NCBI GenBank assembly: GCA_013813615.1
Contig: JACCRJ010000425.1
Span: 1 to 9,417, forward strand
DNA: 9,417 nucleotides
Direction: 5' to 3'
Source: Lautropia sp.
GTDB lineage: Bacteria > Pseudomonadota > Gammaproteobacteria > Burkholderiales > Burkholderiaceae_E
A program made the translations under genes and the position numbers. Numbering within the stretch: the first letter of the stretch is position 1; each line of letters begins with the position of its first letter. Of the stretch, positions 1-5,200 are shown piece by piece. The notes under the pieces were generated by a model. The model was not told the DNA's origin. It saw only the letters and a list, made by a program, of their open reading frames with translations, and ran no database searches.

Positions 1-25
1 GTGTAGCTGGCCAGTCCAGCTACAC
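1..25. repeat. Perfect 10-bp inverted repeat, 5-base loop
   Basis: GTGTAGCTGG (1-10) is exactly complementary to CCAGCTACAC (16-25), with CCAGT between. The hexamer AGCTAC of the right arm occurs again at 30-35. As RNA this would form a stable hairpin. No run of T follows on the plus strand, and the minus-strand continuation lies outside the window, so a terminator cannot be confirmed. It could equally be a protein-binding site or the edge of a repeated element. Confidence 0.6.
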
Positions 26-256
26 ATCTAGCTACGCAAAGTGTATGCGATGCAGCGAAGCGACGTGAAGTTAATTGCTAAGAAAATCCTTTAGAAGTAG
101 GCAGTTACGTCGGGGTGTGCATCGATATGAAGTGACCTGATACAGGCTTTGACGTTATAGGTGGCGACCTTCATCGGGCAGGGTGTGGAACCGTCCGACA
201 TCGCCACGTCGAGCCGGCTGACGCAAAGCCCCTGAGAATCTGCCTCCGGCATCCGG
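26..256. other. Non-coding stretch, lower GC than the rest
   Basis: No reading frame here has a plausible start, ribosome binding site and protein-like composition. Bases 60-160 are visibly richer in A and T than the flanking genes. A short 4-bp inverted repeat with a 3-base loop lies at 136-146 (CCTG-ATA-CAGG). I see no tRNA, no recognisable insertion-sequence end and no clear promoter. Confidence 0.5.
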
Positions 257-463
257 TCAAAGCGCGGCTCCGGTGGTGCACATCACCGAAACCCGGTCGC
301 CGGTACCCAAGCCGCGTACGCAGGCAGCCTCCGAGTCGCCGAGCATGACGACCTTCGGATGGCGCATGGGCTCGATGCCGCTTCCCTCGCAGATCACGCA
401 TTCCAGGTCGCCGTAGTTGTCGCGCAGGAACTTGAGCTGGGCAATCAGGCTGGTTATTCTCAT
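257..463 (-). CDS. Small conserved-looking protein of unknown function (68 aa)
   Basis: I do not recognise a named family. The ATG is preceded by GGAGAA about 7 bases upstream (minus strand), which supports this start. The N-terminus (MRITSLIAQLKFLRDNYGDLECVI) predicts one amphipathic helix followed by a beta strand. That layout is common in small phage, plasmid and accessory-region proteins that begin with a helix ending in a GDL/GDV turn. The rest (a 'GSGIEP' turn, 'KVVMLGD', and 'GTGDRVSVMC' near the end) suggests a small alpha/beta fold. It has three cysteines after residue 20 (C22, C25 and one in the AACVRG stretch) plus one near the C-terminus, no signal peptide and no membrane segment, so it is probably cytoplasmic. 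It is transcribed divergently from the DUF1488-like gene. The competing antisense frames are Arg-rich and lack a binding site. Confidence 0.6.
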   Translation of the reverse strand: MRITSLIAQLKFLRDNYGDLECVICEGSGIEPMRHPKVVMLGDSEAACVRGLGTGDRVSVMCTTGAAL

Positions 464-538
464 CTCGTCTTCTCCGCTGCCACCGCTCTACCCCCGGCGC
501 CCAGGCTCGGAATCGGCGGTGAAATTGATTCCGTAACG

Positions 539-569
539 AGGATAGCGCCGGTTGCTGAAGGTTTGTCAA
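539..569 (-). promoter_or_regulatory. Possible promoter for the 68-aa gene
   Basis: On the minus strand a perfect -35 hexamer TTGACA (564-569) is followed after 19 bases by TATCCT (539-544). The 19-base spacing is longer than the usual 17. The transcription start would fall near 531, leaving a leader of roughly 70 bases before the ATG at 463. The position in the least GC-rich part of the spacer supports it, the spacing argues against. Confidence 0.3.
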
Positions 570-757
570 ATAGTCTTATGAAAGAAATAGGAAGCCCGAT
601 CGAATCCCCTTGGTTTCGGCCAGCAGCGCAGCGTCGGCGCTCTCCAGGACCGCTCGAACCGCCCCCTGGTTGCTGAACGGCGCCTTGCGGGGAGTCCAGC
701 GGCGGAAGTGCGCGATAAAACAACAAGCTCCTTTGTTAGTCTTCTTCTGAGCTTATC

Positions 758-763
758 GGAGGA
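758..763 (+). promoter_or_regulatory. Strong ribosome binding site of the DUF1488-like gene
   Basis: GGAGGA lies 6 bases before the ATG at 770. It fixes that start over the competing frame whose ATG (763) overlaps the site itself. Confidence 0.8.
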
Positions 764-769
764 TGAAAC

Positions 770-1084
770 ATGAGCAAACGAGCCAACTGGGATCGTCATC
801 TGGGACTCACCTATTCGCCGCCCACCGAAAGAGGCGACGGCATCGCTTTCAGCGCCACCGGCCCCGACGGGTCGAGCTATCGGTTCCACCTGGAAATGAA
901 TGCTCTGAAAGCACTCGGCGCCGAAGCGTTCTACGACGCCGAGATTCTCGAAAGATTCGAAGCCCATCAGGCTGACATCGAGCGGGTAGCCGGCAGCCTG
1001 GTGATGCTGGAAGTGCAGGCGGACCCGATCCGCCTGAAGGCCGCGCACTTCACCGAATCGCCCTGGCGCAAGCCGGCTCGCTGA
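770..1084 (+). CDS. DUF1488-like small protein (104 aa)
   Basis: The start is fixed by GGAGGA at ideal spacing. The sequence follows the pattern I know from DUF1488 proteins. A short beta region reads 'GIAFSATGPDGSSYRFHL' (residues 24-41). A helix with 'ALKALG' (45-50) follows, then the 'ILERFEAHQADIERVAGSLV' helix (59-78) with the characteristic Fe-hr-Ie-A spacing. A final 'IRLKAAHF' strand (87-94) corresponds to the family's C-terminal i-L-dF motif. DUF1488 proteins are usually about 80-95 residues and have no established function; this one has about 20 extra residues at the N-terminus (SKRANWDRHLGLTYSPPTER). There is no signal peptide or membrane segment, so it is predicted cytoplasmic. 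It appears monocistronic: the next gene downstream is convergent, 81 bases away. The gene call is confident; the family call is from remembered pattern only. Confidence 0.75.
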   Translation: MSKRANWDRHLGLTYSPPTERGDGIAFSATGPDGSSYRFHLEMNALKALGAEAFYDAEILERFEAHQADIERVAGSLVMLEVQADPIRLKAAHFTESPWRKPAR

Positions 1085-1165
1085 GCCTGCCACAAGCGCC
1101 GCCACAGCCACCGGCCGAGCCTGGGCATGGTGAGGCTTGAGTTGCTCAGCTGGCTGGGAGGCCGT
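1085..1165. other. Convergent spacer without a clear terminator
   Basis: Eighty-one bases separate the stop of the DUF1488-like gene from the stop of the beta-helix gene. I see only short imperfect stems (for example TGAG-TTG-CTCA around 1136-1146) and no T-run on either strand, so any intrinsic terminator would be atypical. Confidence 0.4.
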
Positions 1166-2242
1166 TCAGCGGCAGGAAGGAAGGGGAGGCAGATGGCCGG
1201 CCTCCGCTTCATCGGGTGGCAGGAACCTGAATGACCCCGGTCCACACACCGCCAACTGGTTGTCGACCTCACGATAGCTGCTGTCAGAGTCGGCGCGAAC
1301 CGTCAATCCGACGCCCTCCATGCGGTTCGACTCCACGAGAACATCAGCCGACTGCAGCAGTTCGATCGCAGCAGGAAGCGGTCCCCGCGCCGCAGGATAC
1401 CGCAGACGAATTTCGTTGTTGCGCACGATGGCCCCATCTGCCTGGATCAGCCGGATCGGAAACGGCGTCTTCGACTCGATCTTGCGCGCGTAGTCGCTGA
1501 AATGGCTCAGGTCATTCTTCACCTCGATGACGTTGTTCTCGATGACGATGCCCGGACCGTGGGCGAGGATGGCGGTTGCGCTGTCGACGACGATTCGGTT
1601 GTTGCGAATGACGTTGTTTCTGCCGTCGATGAGAATCGCGCGATACCCGGCCTGGATCGTCAGATCCTCAACCAGATGGCTGGTCGCGGCAAAGGCGCCC
1701 ACAGGCTGCGTTCCCGCGGGAAACTCCGCTAGCGCGCTGAAGCCGTTCGGCTCAACGCCTGCGGAGACCAGCCGCAGGCCGACCCCCCTGCTCCCGGGGG
1801 AAATCAGTCGACCGTTGCGCACATGAGTGCCGGTGAACCGGTGGATCTGGCTGCGGCCTGGCTGGTAATCATAATGCTTGATGAGCGTGTATCCCAGACT
1901 GCGCTCGTTGGACACAACATGTCCGCCCAGGTCCAGGCGGATATCGTCCGCTCCGATGAGGACCACCGCTTCGCCTCCCAATGTTCTCATTTCCTCGCCG
2001 GTGCGGGGGTCAAGCAACTTGCGCTGCCGAGCGTCTTCAGCCAGACAGTGGGGACCCGCCTCCTTCAGGTGCACTTCGGGACGCCGCGACGCACCACCGG
2101 CGGGCCCGGGCGCGCCGCCGAATTCGCCGATGCGCACCGTCCTGCACTCATCTGCCGCCCAGGACTGCATCGGCAACGTCAGCGGAACGCACACCACGCA
2201 AGCGTTCATTGCATGCAAACACACTGCTATCGGGTTGCGCAC
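1166..2242 (-). CDS. Secreted right-handed parallel beta-helix protein (358 aa)
   Basis: Residues 1-30 look like a Sec signal peptide: a positively charged start, the hydrophobic core IAVCLHAMNACVVCVPLTLP, and a likely cut near SWAA-DE. Mature protein would be periplasmic or extracellular. The body shows the coil pattern of pectate-lyase-like/NosD-like beta-helices: 'VVLIGADDIRLDLGGHVV' (93-110), 'GTHVRNGRLI' (138-147), then N-rich turns 'NNVIRNNRIVV' (209-219), 'IVIENNVIEV' (232-241), 'AIVRNNEIRL' (271-280) and 'VLVESNRMEG' (301-310). Asn ladders at the turns are typical. The C-terminus (about 333-358) is proline-rich and acidic. No catalytic set of a known polysaccharide lyase or hydrolase is obvious, so activity is unknown; carbohydrate binding or a purely structural role are both possible. 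The start is GTG, chosen because GAGGGGGG lies 6 bases upstream and because it opens the signal peptide. The gene overlaps the RHS gene by 16 bases and is very likely translated from the same mRNA. Confidence 0.85.
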   Translation of the reverse strand: MRNPIAVCLHAMNACVVCVPLTLPMQSWAADECRTVRIGEFGGAPGPAGGASRRPEVHLKEAGPHCLAEDARQRKLLDPRTGEEMRTLGGEAVVLIGADDIRLDLGGHVVSNERSLGYTLIKHYDYQPGRSQIHRFTGTHVRNGRLISPGSRGVGLRLVSAGVEPNGFSALAEFPAGTQPVGAFAATSHLVEDLTIQAGYRAILIDGRNNVIRNNRIVVDSATAILAHGPGIVIENNVIEVKNDLSHFSDYARKIESKTPFPIRLIQADGAIVRNNEIRLRYPAARGPLPAAIELLQSADVLVESNRMEGVGLTVRADSDSSYREVDNQLAVCGPGSFRFLPPDEAEAGHLPPLPSCR

Positions 2243-5200
2243 CTCGTTCCCCCCTCAATGCAGGTGCCGGGAAAATCTTCTTCGCGCAGCCGCTCGCCCG
2301 TGGTTTCGTCACGCAGGAAGGCGTTCCGGTTGCTTCGCGCTTCACGCTCGTCGTACCCGAATCGACCCCCGCTTCTCAGGTCCAGCGACGGCAATCCGAG
2401 ACGCACCAGACTCGACTGCAGATGCGCGATCTTCTGGGCGAAGTCACTGCCGTCGGATTCGCTCTCGCGGATCGCATTGAACTCCCGCAGCACCGCCTCG
2501 ATCTCCTGCGCCTGCCGGGCCTTTGCCGGATCCCCGAAGGCAATCAGCACACCGTGCAGGCGCAATTCCATCGCTAGTGTGCGCGATTCGCGACGCCAGG
2601 TCTGGCGGGCTTGCGGCTGCCCGTCTTCCACTGGAAGGGCCGGGTGGACATCGTCGTAGGTCAGGTCCGGCTCGTGCAGCGCGTGTCCGTGACCGACGCC
2701 GCAGTTGGCGATCAGCGCGTCGTAAGGAAAGTTGGCGGCATCGCGATGCGCGTACGTGTCCGCCAGCGCGTGCAGGTATTCCCCTAGGAACTGCAGTCTT
2801 GCGTGCCGCCCGATGCCACCGCTGCTCACCGCGCTCAGCAGATTCCGAAGCTGGGGGCTGTCGGCGTGGGTGAGCCGGTCGTTCCGGTAGGTAGGCAGCG
2901 TGCGGCCGTCGCTGCCGCTCAACACGAAGTGATAGCCGAGCAACCGCCCCTGGTTGCGCAGGACGGAGCCGAGCGTGGTGCCGAGACTGGTTCCATCCAC
3001 CGGGCGCGTCAGCGGATTGTCGTCCACATACTGCGCCGCCAGCGCGACGATCCGTGCCTCCTGTGGATCCAGGCCTGCTGTCACGCCGAGGAAGAACGTC
3101 ATGTAGTAGTGGACGTCGATCTCATACAAGCCCAGCGGGTCGGCCCGGTTCACCGGATCACCGCCCGCGTAGACATAGGCATCGGGGCCGTCTGGGTATC
3201 CCAGGGGATCCGGTTGGAGGTAGCGCCCGCTGCGCGGATCGTAGGTGCGATGCCAGTTGTCATGAAGCCCCGTCTCCAAGTCCGCGAACTGGCCGGGCAG
3301 GCGAATGTTCATTTCCGCGCCAGCACGCGCTTCCTTGACGTCGGCGATACCGGAGGGCGAGAGATCGGCACGCCAAGCGACGCGCTGCCGCGCGTCGGTC
3401 ATTGCCACCGGTGCGCCGCGGTGGTCGGTATGGATTGCAAAAAGTCGGGTACCGGTCTGACCCCTGGGTAAGTCTGCGGCTCCGCCGGAGGCTTCGGCGC
3501 CGGTCCGCTGAAGCTTGGCGAGCGGCAGGCTTCGACGGCCGTCATTCAGGTAAAGGTACTGAGCGAGTACGGTTCCGTCCGGCGAGATTTCCGCTGCCAA
3601 TTGAGCACCCTTCCACAGATAGAAGCGCACGGCCGACGCGTTGCCGCTCTCGTCGTAGACCGTCTTCCTGGTGCGCTGGCCCCGGTGGTTGTAGGCATAT
3701 GAGACGACCCGCCGGCCATGCTGCAGTTCCCTCGCTTCGTCGATCTGGCCGAAGGCGGTATAGGCGAAGCGAAGCCCGGCCGCGGTGACCACCCGGCCCG
3801 CCCGGTCCCGCTCCAGTTCCGCACCGGCACCCCGCGCCGCGGCAGGCTGCCCCCTCGGAGCCGGCCCTTCCGTGCCTTCGTCTTTCGCAGTCAGCGCCCC
3901 GCTCCGGTCATAGGCAAATACCGTTCTCGCCGCCTGCCCGTTCTCAGGATGGCGCGCTTCATCCACGGATACGATCGAGCGGATCCGCTGGCCGGTGCCG
4001 AAGCCGTAGCGCCAGTACGCAAGCGGCTTCACGCCGGCAGCCAGCCGGACGGTGCGACCGGCGAGGTCGAACTGCCGCTGCATTCGGCTGCCGTTGCCAT
4101 GAGTGAAGCCAGCAAGGCCGTTGAAGGGATGGACCTGGATGTCACGGACGACGGAAGTTCGCGGCATCAGGTTCTCTGCCATCCGCATGACGCCGGTTGG
4201 AAGCCACCGCTGCAGTCGGGCGGCGACCGCGGTCCAGAAAGCGTCACGCAGTTGCACCTGCTGCGCGATGCCACCCTTCCCGGCCTCGGCCAAGCGGACC
4301 TGCAGCGACTGTCCGTCCGCGAGGCCATGGCCAACGACACGCCCGGTGTCCGGATCGTAGGCGGTTGAGAGCAGCAACGGTGGACCGGCCAATCCGGTCA
4401 GCTTCGTGCTCGTCCCGATCACCCTGCCGATTGCGTCGCGCAGATAGCGCACGACCTGAGCGGGATCCTCGACGCCTGTCAGCAGAAGTCCCTCGTACCG
4501 ATACGTCGCGGTCTGCATGGCTGCGCCATCCGCCCCGGTGACGGCACGCGAGAGCAGCCGGCCCGCCGCATCGTAGCGGTAGCTGATCTGAAGGCCGAGC
4601 GCGTCAGTCAGTCCTACCAGCCGGCCGGCTTCGTCGAAGCGCATGCGCCTTGCGCCATGATCCGGCAGGGACTGCTCGAGCTCCTGGCCGAAGTCGTCCA
4701 TGATCAGTGAAGGTGAAACCGCATTCTCGGCGGCAGGCCGAACCAGATGCAGCAAACCGTCAGCATCAGTGAGGGCGATTGCACCTCCGGTCATGTCGTA
4801 GTGAAAGCCGAAGCGTCTGCCGTCGGGCAGAAGCAGCGACTGCAGGCGCCCTTCCGGATTCCGGCGGTAGTGGGTGGCGCGCAGGGGACTGTCGCCGCCC
4901 GGCTCGTACAAGGCCGCGACCCGCACCTGTCCTTCCGCATCCCGGGTCAGATCGATGCGGTAGTCTCGCCCGTCGTCAACCGACTGGAGCCGCCCCGCTG
5001 CATCCCAGCGGTAACGCAGGATGCGGCCAGCGGCGTCGATCGTCTGCGCCAGCCGCCCCTGCACGTCGAAACCCTTGCTCCACTGCTGCTCGACGACGGG
5101 GGCGGTCGTCAGCCGCGCCCCTGCGCCGTCCAGTAACCGCGCCGCGGAGCTGGTCCGCACGATCTGGCCCGTGAGGTTGTACACATGACGCTCCTCCACC

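Larger units (their letters stand above)
464..769. other. Divergent intergenic spacer
   Basis: This 306-bp region separates two small divergent genes and should hold both promoters. The only segment rich in A and T lies at about 560-595 and contains the candidate minus-strand promoter listed separately. A 10-bp direct repeat, GGTTGCTGAA, occurs at 550-559 and 668-677. No convincing plus-strand promoter is visible, although GATAAA (714-720 region) could be a weak -10. No gene is seen here; the open frames are compositional artefacts. Confidence 0.45.

Noticed and set aside
149..160. TTGACG followed by TTATAG as a promoter
   Set aside because: The two hexamers are adjacent with no spacer, so they cannot act as -35 and -10.
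171..569. Open frame of 132 codons on the minus strand overlapping the 68-residue gene
   Set aside because: Extremely Arg-rich, no ribosome binding site, and lies in another frame over a better gene; a GC-rich shadow.
550..677. Direct repeat GGTTGCTGAA (550-559 and 668-677)
   Set aside because: Only 10 bp, two copies, no flanking structure; chance or trivial in this composition.
1823..2659. Long plus-strand open frame across the beta-helix/RHS junction
   Set aside because: Ser/Arg-rich low-information translation antisense to two well-supported genes.
2803..3471. 222-codon plus-strand frame opposite the RHS core and tip, considered as an antisense immunity gene
   Set aside because: It reads as an antisense shadow (frequent V-G-R-A runs), has no binding site, and mirrors the strongly conserved RHS core.
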